64,000 bases of DNA from Diprion similis. Taxonomy: Eukaryota > Arthropoda > Insecta > Hymenoptera > Diprionidae. This document shows, in pieces, positions 26,801 through 42,600 of this stretch (positions are counted from its first letter, which is position 1; every line of letters starts with the position of its first letter). The notes under the pieces are model-generated. The model saw only the letters and a program-made list of their open reading frames with translations. It did no database searches and was not told where the DNA came from. The stretch lies in assembly GCF_021155765.1 (NCBI RefSeq), contig NC_060114.1:8985501-9049500 (forward strand), in the 5' to 3' direction. Made by a program: the position numbers and the translations under genes.

Positions 26801-29800
26801 TTTCGCCAAAAATCGAAAGGGGTTAGCCTTACTTTTTTGGTCATTTTCGGAGCCGAAAATTTCTCATCTCGGAATCGATTCGTATGACCTTCTCTGGAGT
26901 AATTCGACCCCCAGGAACTCAAACAACACAGCAAAACAAGCGTAGGACCAGCAGCAGAGAAATGGCGATGAAAATCATGCGTTTTTTGGCCGTAACTTTC
27001 CAGCTATCGCTCGCAGCGTATTGGGACTGCGCGTAATCGATTCCTCTCGCAAAATTACGTCGGAATAGTGCCTCAAGAAATTCATTGCAGCATTTTTCGG
27101 ATTCGTCGAAATTTTCGCCAAAAATCCATAGGGGTTAGCCTTACTTTTTTGGTCATTTTCGGAGCAAAAAATTTCTCATCTCGGAATCGATTTTGATGAC
27201 CATCTCTAGAGTAATTCGACCCCCAGGAACTCAAAAAACACAGCAAAACAAGTGTAGGACCAGCAGCAGAGAAATGGCGATGAAAATCATGCGTTTTTCG
27301 GCCGTAACTTTCCAGCTATCGCTCGCAGCGTATTGGGACTGCGCCTAATCGATTCCTCTCGCAAAATTACGTCGGAATAGTGCCTCAAGAAATTCATTGC
27401 AGCACTTTTCGGAATCGTCAAAATTTTCGCCAAAAATCGAAAGGGGTTAGCCTTACTTTTTTGGTCATTTTCGGAGCCGAAAATTTCTTGTCTCGGAATC
27501 GATTTGTATGACCTTCTCTAGAGTAATTCGACCCCCAGGAACTCAAAAAACACAGCAAAACAAGCGTAGGACCAGCAGCAGAGAAATGGCGATGAAAATC
27601 ATGCGTTTTTCGGCCGTAACTTTCCAGCTATCGCTTGCAGCGTATTGGGACTGCGCCTAATCGATTCCTCTCGCAAAATTACGTCGGAATAGTGCCTCAA
27701 GAAATTCATTGCAGCACTTTTCGAAATCGTCAAAATTTTCGCCAAAAATCGAAAGGGGTTAGCCTTACTTTTTTGGTCATTTTCGGAGCCGAAAATTTCT
27801 CATCTCGGAATCGATTTGTATGACCTTCTCTAGAGTGATTCGACCCCCAGGAACTCAAAAAACACAGCAAAACAAGCGTAGGACCAGCAGCAGAGAAATG
27901 GCGATGAAAATCATGCGTTTTTTGGCCGTAACTTTCCAGCTATCGCTCGCAGCGTATTGGGACTGCGCGTAATCGATTCCTCTCGCAAAATTACGTCGGA
28001 ATAGTGCCTCAAGAAATTCATTGCAGAATTTTTCGGATTCGTCGAAATTTTCGCCAAAAATCCAAAGGGGTTAGCCTTACTTTTTTGGTCATTTTCGGAG
28101 CAAAAAATTTTTCATCTCGGAATCGATTTGGATGACCATCTCTAGAGTAATTCGACCCCCAGGAACTCAAAAAACACAGCAAAACAAGCGTAGGACCAGC
28201 AGCAGAGAAATGGCGATGAAAATCATGCGTTTTTCGGCCGTAACTTTCCAGCTATCGCTCGCAGCGTATTGGGACTGCGCCTAATCGATTCCTCTCGCAA
28301 AATTACGTCGGAATAGTGCCTTGAAAAATTCATTGCAGCACTTTTCGGAATCGTCAAAATTTTCGCCAAAAATCCAAAGGGGTTAGCCTTACTTTTTTGG
28401 TCATTTTCGGAGCAAAAAATTTTTCATCTCGGAATCGATTTGGATGACCATCTCTAGAGTAATTCGACCCCCAGGAACTCAAAAACCACAGCAAAACAAG
28501 CGTAGGACCAGCAGCAGAGAAATGGCGATGAAAATCATGCGTTTTTCGGCCGTAACTTCCCAGCTATCGCTCGCAGCGTATTGGGACTGCGCCTAATCGA
28601 TTCCTCTCGCAAAATTACGTCGGAATAGTGCCTTGAGAAATTCATTGCAGCACTTTTCGGAATCGTCAAAATTTTCGCTAAAAATCGAAAGGGGTTAGCC
28701 TTACTTTTTTGGTCATTTTCGGAGCCGAAAATTTCTCGTCTCGGAATCGATTTGTATGACCTCCTCTAGAGTAATTCGACCCCCAGGAACTCAAAAAACA
28801 CAGCAAAACAAGCGTAGGACCAGCAGCAGAGAAATGGCGATGAAAATCATGCGTTTTCCGGCCGTAACTTTCCAGCTATCGCTCGCAGCGTATTGGGACT
28901 GCGCCGAATCGATTCCTCCCGCAAAATTACGTCGGAATAGTGCCTCAAGAAATTCATTGCAGCACTTTTCGAAATCGTCAAAATTTTCGCCAAAAATCGA
29001 AAGGGGTTAGCCTTACTTTTTCGGTCATTTTCGGAGCCGAAAATTTCTCATTTCGGAATCGATTTGTATGACCTTCTCTGGAGTAATTCGACCCCCAGGA
29101 ACTCAAAAAACACAGCAAAACAAGCGTAGGAGCAGCAGCAGAGAAATGGCGATAAAAATCATGCGTTTTTTGGCCGTAACTTTCCAGCTATCGCTCGCAG
29201 CGTATTGGGACTGCGCGTAATCGATTCCTCTCGCAAAATTACGTCGGAATAGTGCCTCAAGAAATTCATTGCAGCATTTTTCGGATTCGTCGAAATTTTC
29301 GCCAAAAATCCATAGGGGTTAGCCTTACTTTTTTGGTCATTTTCGGAGCAAAAAATTTCTCATCTCGGAATCGATTTGGATGACCATCTCTAGAGTAATT
29401 CGACCCCCAGGAACTCAAAAAACACAGCAAAACAAGTGTAGGACCAGCAGCAGAGAAATGGCGATGAAAATCATGCGTTTTTCGGCCGTAACTTTCCAGC
29501 TATCGCTCGCAGCGTATTGGGACTGCGCCTAATCGATTCCTCTCGCAAAATTACGTCGGAATAGTGCCTTGAGAAATTCATTGCAGCACTTTTCGGAATC
29601 GTCAAAATTTTCGCTGAAAATCGAAAGGGGTTAGCCTTACTTTTTTTGTCATTTTCGGAGCCGAAAATTTCTCGTCTCGGAATCGATTTGTATGACCTTC
29701 ACTAGAGTAACTCGACCCCCAGGAACTCAAAAAACACAGCAAAACAAGCGTAGGACCAGCAGCAGAGAAATGGCGATGAAAATCATGCGTTTTTTGGCCG

Positions 29801-32500
29801 TAACTTTCCAGCTATCGCTCGCAGCGTGATGGGACTGCGCGTAATCGATTCCTCTCGCAAAATTACGTCGGAATAGTGCCTCAAGAAATTCATTGCAGCA
29901 TTTTTCGGATTCGTCGAAATTTTCGCCAAAAATCCAAAGGGGTTAGCCTTACTTTTTTAGTCATTTTCGAAGCAAAAAATTTCTCATCTCGGAATCGTTT
30001 TGGATGACCATCGCTAGAGTAATTCGACCCCCAGGAACTCAAAAAACACAGCAAAACAAGCGTAGGACCAGCAGCAGAGAAATGGCGATGAAAATCATGC
30101 GTTTTTCGGCCGTAACTTCCCAGCTATCGCTCGCAGCGTATTGGAACTGCGCCTAATCGATTCCTGTCGCAAAATTACGTCGGAATAGTGCCTTGAGAAA
30201 TTCATTGCAGCACTTTTCGGAATCGTCAAAATTTTCGCTAAAAATCGAAAGGGGTTAGCCTTACTTTTTTTGTCATTTTCGGAGCCGAAAATTTCTCGTC
30301 TCGGAAACGATTTGTATGACCTTCTTTAGAGTAATTCGACCCCCAGGAACTCAAAAAACACAGCAAAACAAGCGTAGGACCAGCAGCAGAGAAATGGCGA
30401 TGAAAATCATGCGTTTTTCGGCCGTAACTTCCCAGCTATCGCTCGCAGCGTATTGGGACTGCGCCTAATCGATTCCTCTCGCAAAATTACGTCGGAATAG
30501 TGCCTTGAGAAATTCATTGCAGCACTTTTCGGAATCGTCAAAATTTTCGCTGAAAATCGAAAGGGGTTAGCCTTACTTTTTTTGTCATTTTCGGAGCCGA
30601 AAATTTCTCGTCTCGGAATCGATTTGTATGACCTTCTCCAGAGTAACTCGACCCCCAGGAACTCAAAAAACACAGCAAAACAAGCGTAGGACCAGCAGCA
30701 GAGAAATGGCGATGAAAATCATGCGTTTTTTGGCCGTAACTTTCCAGCTATCGCTCGCAGCGTAATGGGACTGCGCGTAATCGATTCCTCTCGCAAAATT
30801 ACGTCGGAATAGTGCCTCAAGAAATTCACTGCAGCATTTTTCGGATTCGTCGAAATTTTCGCCAAAAATCCAAAGGGGTTAGCCTTACTTTTTTGGTCAT
30901 TTTCGGAGCCGAAAATTTCTCATCTCGGAATCGATTTGGATGACCATCTCTAGAGTAATTCGACCCCCAGGAACTCAAAAAACACAGCAAAACAAGCGTA
31001 GGAGCAGCAGCAGAGAAATGGCGATGAAAATCATGCGTTTTTCGGCCGTAACTTTTCAGCTATCGCTCGCAGCGTATTGGGACTGCGCCTAATCGATTCC
31101 TCTTGCAAAATTACGTCGGAATAGTGCCTCAAGAAATTCATTGCAGCACTTTTCGGAATCGTCAAAATTTTCGCTAAAAATCGAAAGGGGTTAGCCTTAC
31201 TTTTTTGGTCATTTTCGGAGCCGAAAATTTCTCGTCTCGGAATCGATGTGTATTACCTTCTCTGGAGTAATTCGACCCCCAGGAACTCAAAAAACACAGC
31301 AAAACAAGCGTAGGACCAGCAGCAGAGAAATGGCGATGAAAATCATGCGTTTTTCGGCCGTAACTTTCCAGCTATGGCTCGCAGCGTATTGGGACTGCGC
31401 GTAATCGATTCCTCTCGCAAAATTACGTCGGAATAGTGCCCCAAGAAATTCATTGCAGCATTTTTCGGATTCGTCGAAATTTTCGCCAAAAATCGAAAGG
31501 GGTTAGCCTTACTTTTTTGGTCATTTTCGGAGCCGAAAATTTCTCGTCTCGGAATCGATTTGTATGACATTTTCTAGAGTAATTCGACCCCCAGGAACTC
31601 AAAAAATACAGCAAAACAAGCGTAGGACCAGCAGCAGAGAAATGGCGATGAAAATCATGCGTTTTTCGGCCGTAACTTTGCAGCTATCGCTCGCAGCGTA
31701 TTGGGACTGCACCTAATCGATTCCTCTCGCAAAATTACGTCGGAATAGTGCCTTAAGAAATTCATTGCAGCACTTTTCGGAATCGTCAAAATTTTCGCTA
31801 AAAATCGAAAGGGGTTAGCCTTACTTTTTTGGTCATTTTCGGAGCCGAAAATTTCTCGTCTCGGAATCGATTTGTATGACCTTCTTTAGAGTAATTCGAC
31901 CCCCAGGAACTCAAAAAACACAGCAAAACAAGCGCAGGACCAGCAGCAGAGAAATGGCGATGAAAATCATGCGTTTTTCGGCCGTAACTTTCCAGCTATC
32001 GCTCGCAGCGTATTGGGACTGCGCCTAATCGATTCCTCTCGCAAAATTACGTCGGAATAGTGCCTCAAGAAATTCATTGCAGCACTTTTCGGAATCGTCA
32101 AAATTTTCGCTAAAAATCGAAAGGGGTTAGCCTTACTTTTTTGGTCATTTTCGGAGCCGAAAATTTCTCGTCTCGGAATCGATTTGTATTACCTTCTCTA
32201 GAGTAATTCGACCCCCAGGAACTCAAAAAACACAGCAAAACAAGCGTAGGACCAGCAGCAGAGAAATGGCGATGAAAATCATGCGTTTTTTGGCCGTAAC
32301 TTTCCAGCTATCGCTCGCAGCGTATTGGGACTGCGCCCAATCGATTCCTCTCGCAAAATTACCTCGGAATAGTGCCCCAAGAAATTCATTGCAGCACTTT
32401 TCGGAATCGTCGAAATTTTCGCCAAAAATCCAAAGGGGTTAGCCTTACTTTTTTGGTCATTTTCGGAGCCTAAAATTTCTCGTCTCGGAATCGATTTGTA
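23847..32500. repeat. Shuffled, older part of the satellite array
   Basis: The 12,480-bp register is lost here. Smaller block copies remain: about 26,130-26,640 resembles 29,560-30,070 at an offset of 3,432 bp (11 monomers), sharing GCTGAAAATCG, TTCACTAGAGTAACTCG and CGTAATGG/CGTGATGG. A stretch from about 25,270 resembles about 29,010 at 3,744 bp (12 monomers). Dyad-broken monomers (GGAGCAAAAAAT, linked to GGATGACCATC and ATCCATAGG or ATCCAAAGG) are much commoner here than in the higher-order units. Confidence 0.75.
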
Positions 32501-32987
32501 TGACATATACCGGAGTGATTCGACCACCAGGAACTCAGAAAACACATCAAAAAGAGCGTAGGGCCAGCAGCAGAGAAATGGCGATGAAAATCATGAGTTT
32601 TCCGGCCGTAACTTTTCAGCTATCGCTCGCAGCGTATTGGGACTGCGCTCAATCGATTCCTCTCGCAAATTTACGTCGAAATAGTGCCTCAAAGAATTGA
32701 TTGTAGCATTTTTCGAAATCGTCAAAATTTTCGCTAAAAATCCAAAGGGGTTAGCCTTACTTTTTTGGTCACTTTCGGAGTCAAAAATTTCTTCACTTTG
32801 AATCGATATCTACAACCCTCTCTAGGTTAATTGCATTCCACTGAACTCAGAGAATACAGCAAAAAGTGCTTGGAAACATCGGCAGAGCGATTACGACTAA
32901 AAGATCAGCAGCATTAGAATGGTCAAACGAACGTTTTGTTTTTCGGCCGTAACTCTTGAACCGCTGCTCGCAGCATATTCGGACTGG
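32501..32987. repeat. Degenerate terminal satellite monomers at the array edge
   Basis: From about 32,500 the monomers accumulate many substitutions (TGACATATACCGGAGTG, CACATCAAAAAGAGCG). The final unit, starting at 32,761, also carries an extra stretch of roughly 30-35 bp (around 32,885-32,925, GATTACGACTAAAAGATCAG). Recognisable satellite ends near 32,987 in CAGCATATTCGGACTGG, about two thirds through a monomer. This is the true proximal boundary of the array. Confidence 0.85.
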
Positions 32988-33764
32988 CGGTCTGGTATGG
33001 CGGTCCGGTCAAAAATCCGACACGTTACAGTTATCGAGCAGTCACACGTCGAACAAATGAAAATTCTTGGAGAAGTTCGATGTAGTTGATTGAATGCATT
33101 TCATATATCATCATGATTTTCTACAGGTAAAAGAGGTGGTCCGTCGGCTACACCACAGACAAAGTAGTCATTAGCCGTGAAACCCGCAGTAAGAAGTAAC
33201 TCTTAGGAATTATCAACTGTAGGTATCGCAGTGTATTTGAATTACCATTTTAGTTGAACACTCCATGATTTGATAAAAGGAATTCGTTCGATTAATTTCA
33301 TAAAAAGGTCCGTTTCATCGGATTCGTTGCGGAAGTTCAGCTCACTATACATCTTTTTCTAGTATTTATGTCGTTGCTTGGTAAGGCCGCCCCCAATCTT
33401 GAGTACGCCAGTACCCAGTGATTCCTGATTTTGGAAAACCCCATCGGACGGTATCGGCTGAATGAAGCAGCACGTTCAGGATTTCGTTTTCACCGCTAAC
33501 GGTAAAATTTCTTATCCAAATGAATTCTCCGTTGAAAAAAGAGATCGAACGTTAGGTCGTCGAACAGTCTTAAAACTGCGTTCAAGTCTCTTCTACAAGC
33601 ATCCTAGTACAGTGATCATGGACTCAATATGACACATGCGCTCTCTTGATTGTTCTCTCTTATTCTTTACTTTGACCCTTTCAATATTTACATTATTTTG
33701 ACTACTTAATCAAATCAAAAGTGATTACAATGTATGCAATATGGCCATAATATATAAATTAGGA
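32988..33764. other. Unique flank between satellite and esterase
   Basis: No coding region, RNA gene or recognised repeat is seen. The sequence is ordinary AT-biased unique DNA and ends at the esterase poly(A) signal. Confidence 0.6.
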
Positions 33765-33770
33765 TTTATT
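33765..33770 (-). terminator. Poly(A) signal of the carboxylesterase
   Basis: TTTATT on the plus strand reads AATAAA on the minus strand, 46-51 nt beyond the esterase stop codon at 33,816-33,818. This is the normal spacing for a short 3' UTR. Confidence 0.6.
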
Positions 33771-33815
33771 AATGTGATTCGTACATATGTGGCACTATTT
33801 CATCGAAATACAACG

Positions 33816-37109
<3,294 letters not shown>

Positions 37110-37569
37110 GACACCACGACAACGTAACCGTTAGCTGAATCTTCAGTAAACGACGTAACGAACACCACGACTGCCTGACCGATCTAGTCGCGTATACTTG
37201 GATGCGATCATTCCTTGAGATAGCTTGCTCTGCCCCCTCATAGCGAAATCATTTTCTTCGTTTTATAAGATTATCGCGTCTGGTGCTGGGCCATTCATTA
37301 TCATACATCCGCAAATAACATCGATGTTAGATATACAAAAGGCATAGTCATCCAAACGAAGATATCAAACAGATGGATGGCCATTCTTACCGAGTGTACA
37401 ATATTGAGTTCGGACTGATTTTTCTTTATTGGTACAAAATTTAACCATAGAAAGGATACTATTGTAAACGAATCTTGCACTGTTTGCGAATGTACTCGGT
37501 GGAAATGCACTTTGCAAATTGCAATCTTCGGTTAGGAAAATTTTGCTGACCTTTGACACTGCAAAAAGT
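37110..37569. other. Upstream region of the esterase
   Basis: This stretch between the esterase start codon and the neighbouring pseudogene presumably holds the esterase promoter. I see no convincing TATA box or other site. The short frames here are not supported. Confidence 0.4.
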
Positions 37570-38265
37570 CACGGCTTCCACGTGGCTTATAGTAAGCCCT
37601 CGCCCAAAATTACGCACGCTCAGAGTCAGGATTCACGCCAGTATTTGTATCCCATCTGAATATATTCAAAAAGTTGAACGCATTTAGGGTACGGGCTTCC
37701 AGCTAACCGTGTCTCTAGCAGGAGTTCGATTCATAACGAAGAAGGGATGGTAGGAGAGAAAATTATACATCGAGCAGATAGAATCGCCGGTCGTTATAGC
37801 CGTATTTTGCAAAATTTATCCCGAGGCGAGTAATAGCCTTGATAATTACGTATTCATCTTCAGAACCAACCGGTGACCTTCTACAGAACACACTTTCATC
37901 TCATGATGGAAAAAACATCTAAGTTCGTCGCCATAAGCCGCACCTACATTTTACGCAATCATACAGGGTCATTTATTCGATCTAGACTACTACGAATCTC
38001 TACTATTTCCACATTGACATATCACTCGTGTTCAGCTACGAATAAATAATCCTGTATAATCTTATGTCACTTACAATTAGATATTTTCACGAAAGGTGAG
38101 TTTTGTAAAGGTGTAAATTTCGCGAGAGCCGTTTGGATGCCATATCGACTGCAGGATCGTTAGACCGACCATGTAGGATGATGTCCAGCATGAATTTGAG
38201 TAACTTCTTGCCGTGACTATGGCCATCCATATTCATTGTCAGTGTCGATTTGCTCACCTGACGAC
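37570..38265 (-). pseudogene. Decayed carboxylesterase copy (3' exons only)
   Basis: Remnants of esterase exons 5/6, 8 and 9 lie in the right order on the minus strand. Exon-8-like: 37,943-37,800, beginning after ATGTAG. It reads AAYGDEL and later GSEDEYV and RLGINFAKYG in two different frames, against SHGDDLG and GSDDEHV in the intact gene, so it holds a frameshift. Its donor GT is now CT. Exon-9-like: about 37,731-37,583, reading TPARDTVSWKPVP before stops. Its acceptor AG is lost. Exon-5/6-like: about 38,260-38,085, with GHSHGKK then a degraded stretch like LATSIRKFY. Upstream exons are not found. It is a dead or fragmentary tandem duplicate, which shows that this was an esterase cluster. 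Confidence 0.75.
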
Positions 38266-38956
38266 ATGCGCAGTGTGGCAGCCCTGAAGATGATGCCAAT
38301 CGTATCGGAGACGTAATTTGATCGTATTCAAGCGAAAATTAAAGCATTTTTGGGTTATATGAAAATGATACCATTAATAATGTATATAATAATTCAAATT
38401 TCAATATCGTAACTGTATATTGCACGCATTACTCCATTTATTTTTTATTTTACGATCTTTCCTCTTATCGGTCACCTGCATGGTGCGAAAACGTGCATAT
38501 TCAAAAACTATCTTGATATCAAAGTAGATCCAATTTCAATTTATCAGTTGATTATTATGACGAATATTGAAATCAAAACAAATATATATCGCATATTATC
38601 TATCGTCGTCTGTTTTTTTCGTTTATTTATGCATAAATGTATACGTATATTTCATCATGGATTAGCGATTTTAGTACATATATCATAAGTATAGTCTTCA
38701 AATTAAAAAAAAAAACCGTTAGCAGAATGTCGGACACAAGCCGAAAATATTTCGCAAGCAAGCGTAGTTATGTAAAATTGAACTAAATTTCATTTTACTG
38801 CTATTTTTTGTTCGATACTTACTCGAAGTTATCGTATACTTTCGCACGTTACTGTTACGTGATCGTATATCATATGATGACGTACACATAATTATCGTAG
38901 GTTGCCATATAATTGTCTGAGTGCCCTGTAGTAAATTTCGCTGTTTCAATTCGATT
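38266..38956. other. AT-rich intergenic stretch
   Basis: No exon with family resemblance and no RNA gene is seen. An A-run lies near 38,706. The short minus-strand frame 38,719-38,985 has no recognisable features. Confidence 0.45.
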
Positions 38957-39401
38957 TTAACGATTCGCCCTGGGAGCTGCGTCAATCCAAAGGATCAAAT
39001 GATACGTCACGAGTCTTTTATCTAGTACGTGTAGATGGATATCCTTGGACAGTCCTATGGTCGTATCGTCCGTTCTTATTTCGTTATGGTTGAACTGCAA
39101 AATCAAATCTGGATCATAGAGGTAATATTTTCCGCTGAGTTTTTTGTCTTTCAAATCTCTTGTTTTACATGATCAATAAAAAAAACCTCAATTCGAAAGG
39201 CACACATGGAGAACAAAATATTGTGGTGGTTAATTTTTCCGCCATTGCCGTAATCCATTCCACGCAAGCGCTATCTAAGTCAAAAACATGCACGTACAGT
39301 CTCATACATAATACGTACGTCAGCATTGATGTGACCAAGTGCTGATTCAATTCAAGCAATAATAAGAATACCTTTTCCCTTGGGATACTCGAATCAGCCA
39401 T
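38957..39401 (-). CDS. Possible small gene of unknown function
   Basis: Two minus-strand segments look exon-like. A short ATG exon at 39,401-39,372 (MADSSIPREK) is followed by GTATTC. A 65-codon frame at 39,154-38,957 contains the hydrophilic/aromatic stretch KYYLYDPDLILQFNHNEIR and ends DAAPRANR-stop. I could not find a splice that joins them in a consistent phase, and I do not recognise the family. It could be a small gene, part of a longer decayed gene, or chance. Confidence 0.2.
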
Positions 39402-39648
39402 GACCCTTCCTCATCATATAAGCTAAATTGGAAGTGTGCTTATCGATTGATGCTAGAGCGCAAACTCCGCAGTATCGTTGTGCAGATACCTCTCAGTCCC
39501 TGCTCAAACACGGCGATGGAAAGAATGGGATTGTTAAAAAAGGTATCAAAGTCATCAAGCCCTGTAAGCCACGGTTCAAATTCTATACCTACATTTCTTC
39601 TTTTTTTTCCAGAGAATGGTATATCCGGTGCAATTGGAGCTAAACAAA

Positions 39649-42600
39649 ATGTCATCCGATAAACCGAGTATAGGATCCTGGTGCGACGGTGATCACAGCT
39701 TGCTCTGTAGCCCGAACAACTCTAGTGAGCGGTTGCTATCGGGTATAATATATAATACAACCTTATGATACTGTAGCTTTTCAATTCAGTCTTCCCTCCA
39801 AAAGCGAGTGCCAAGCGATTCGAAAGCCTTGAAGAATAAGGCGACCATCAAAATATGACTAGATCACAGTTACAGGAGGATCTAGAGTCGCGGACCCCGA
39901 TCCTTTGGCGGGCCTCGAAGAGTTGGAAAAGCTTTACGAGAAAGTTCCTCACCTCACCAAAGACAGTGAGGAAGAAAGAAGCAACTATCGCGGGATTTGC
40001 GAGTCTGGGAGCAACACTTACACGTCCGTAACTTAATTTATCGTCTAGTCGATGACATCACAGGGTTGATTTTAGCTCCATGTTTTTGCTGCAGTCTTCA
40101 CTCGAACGGTCAGCTGTTCATCCAGGAAAGAATGCAGCATCTTGTACGCGCGTTCACCGAACGAGCGCAGCGAATTCGTCGACGTCTCGATTTCCCACCA
40201 ACTCCTTCGACCGCCAGCAGCGAGCAAGGTGAGCTGGGCAAGGTGAGAAGTAACCTAAAAGAAGCTTGACAGTACGATTCTCTAGACTTCCAAGCTTCCG
40301 GCTAACTCGTTAATTCAATGCTTATATGCAGGAGACAACTGCAACTGCGCGAACGCGACGCAGGCTGGAATATCAACGACAATTCAGGACGACAACGGCT
40401 GGTCGAGTACGGACGATCAACCTCGGAGTTTGTGGTGGCGTTTAAAAAACATCGATTGGAACAGATCTATAGATCCACAAAGTATAAAATTCAAACGCAT
40501 TTGTTTCCCCTGAAAGAATATCATTGATCTTCTTGCTTTCTCTTTCGGCAGGTTACACTTATATTTACTGGTTGCTGAGCGTCACACTATGTTTCACTTA
40601 CAATTGTTGCGTTATTCCGTTGCGGAGCACGTTTCCGTATCAAAATACGAAGAACACTGTGATCTGGCTCGTTTGCGACTATGTCGCTGACCTCTTCTAC
40701 CTGGTTGACATTGTCGTGGTCAGACCGCGCGTGATGTTCTTGGAAGACGGTTTCTGGGTAAAAGATCCAAGGCTCACGAGGAAAAACTATATGAGGAAAT
40801 GGCAATTCAAGGTCTGTAGCCGCCAAGACATAATCCGTCGTAGTACTTCATGGTATGCATGTTTGAACTGGTTCACTTAAATCGCTCTATTCCAATGATG
40901 CAGATGGACATTCTATCGCTGCTGCCCCTGGACGTTTTGTATTTCACTTACGGATACTGTCAGCCTCTTCTTAGGATCCCTAGATTCTTGAAGGTACGAT
41001 AAGGATCAGCAGAGTTTCTTTTTTTTTCTTTCAAAGAATTCTTTGGCAAATGCCCGGGTAATTTCAGATACAGACATTCTGGGAATTGTACAACTGTATG
41101 GACAGCGTGCTGTCGAATCCTCACGTGGTCCGCATCGCGCGAACGTTATCCTACATGCTTTACCTCATCCACATCAACGCCTGTGCCTATTACGCTTTTT
41201 CCGCTTGGGAAGGCCTCGGTAGCAACGGTTGGGTATTCAATGGCTTTGGAAACGCGTGAGTTCTATTCCGCCGCAGCTGGTTATTGCCTTTTACAATCAA
41301 ACGCACCTAAAAAATGAAAAAAAAATCCCAGATATATAAGGTGCTTCTACTTCGCGACCAAGACGGCAACGTCTATCGGCAAGAACCCGAAACCAGAGAA
41401 CGAGTACGAATACATGTTCATGACTGCAAGCTGGTTGATGGGGGTATTCGTCTTCGCTCTACTGATTGGTCAGGTATAATCACGCGACCAGAGATCTGGT
41501 AGGACTGCGAACTTATTGATACGACTGGAACACGTTTCCTTTCGCAGATTCGCGATATAATAACGACGGCGACTTACTCGAGAACCGAATACCGAAAGCT
41601 GGTCGACGAAACACTGGAGTACATGCGTCGGTTAAATTTGCCCCGGGAGCTTCAAGAGCGGGTGAAACTCTGGTTCACGTTCACTTGGGAACAGCAGCAC
41701 ACTCTTGGTTGGTGAATGTTTTTATAATCTGTTTTCAACGCTCATTGTCACGTACCGTCAATCCATACCTCTCCGCTACTTCCAGACGAGGGCAGGATAT
41801 TGGATTCACTGCCAATAAAGATGAAGACCGACGTGGCAATAAACGTCCACATCCAGACCCTCAGCAAGGTGCAGTTGTTTCACGACTGTGACGAAGCATT
41901 GCTGAGGGAACTCGTCCTGAAATTACGCCCGGTGATATATCTTCCCGGTGACACAATCTGCCGAAAGGTGGCAAAGCACCACGAACTTGACCATTCGTCA
42001 TTTAATTCATCAAACGTTCACGTTACAAGCGCTCATTTGCTTTTTTAGGGAGAAGTTGGCAAGGAGATGTACATCGTGAAGACCGGGCAAGTCCAGGTGA
42101 TCGGAGGCCCTTCCGGCGACGAGGTCCTTGCGACATTAACGGAAGGCTCAGTATTCGGAGAGATAAGCCTGTTGGCTCTAAACGGTGGCAACAGAAGAAC
42201 GGCGGACGTCCGATCCCACGGTTTTTCTAACCTCTTCGTCCTGAGTAAGTCGGACCTGAACGAGGCCATCCTGCACTATCCGGACGCCCAAGAAATTCTC
42301 AAGAAGAAAGCGAGGTGCGGATCTTATAGTTGATGGTTAATATTCTTGGACCTTTCGTTCTCACTGAGTTCTTCTTTGTAATCCTCGCTCAACGCCATCA
42401 GGTCCCTGATGCGAAAGAACGCCGCACGGGAAAGACCTCTGACGGACTGCGAGTCGGAGGTGATAAAGCTGGCGAAAGATCCTCCGATGGAAATGCCACG
42501 ACTGATAAAAACTGTGCTTCAGGTATGAGCATGCAGCACGGTTCCAACGGTCTGCAGGTGATTGATCCAACCTCCTATTTCGTTTTAGGTCGTTTCCGAG

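Larger units (their letters stand above)
1..32987. repeat. 312-bp tandem satellite array (about 105.7 monomers)
   Basis: The same 312-bp unit repeats head to tail without interruption. Landmarks recur at exact multiples of 312: for example the start of line 1 recurs at 313, 625, and so on up to 32,761. Monomers differ by a few percent or less through most of the array and more strongly in the last 500 bp. Each unit contains the blocks GGGGTTAGCCTTAC, AATCGATTTGTATGACC, CGACCCCCAGGAACTC and CAGCTATCGCTCGCAGCG. No transposon, gene or other insertion is seen. The array is cut by the left window edge. Length and homogeneity fit a centromeric, pericentromeric or other heterochromatic satellite, but location cannot be read from sequence. 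Short open frames of 60-95 codons on both strands are by-products of the repeat. Confidence 0.98.

Noticed and set aside
2051-32700. Many open frames of 60-95 codons on both strands inside the satellite, some recurring identically
   Set aside because: They recur only because the repeat does, lie in several frames and on both strands, and have no start context, splice sites or domains. Single variants open or close them.
1-32987. CRISPR-like or rDNA-spacer interpretation of the regular repeats
   Set aside because: The whole 312-bp unit is repeated with no unique spacers, no rRNA segments are present, and the neighbours are eukaryotic spliced genes.
39428-39662. Plus- and minus-strand frames just before the CNG start as an N-terminal extension or separate gene
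   Set aside because: A strong acceptor (T-run then CAG at 39,610-39,612) lies inside them, and the ATG at 39,649 starts a frame whose phases fit all later exons.
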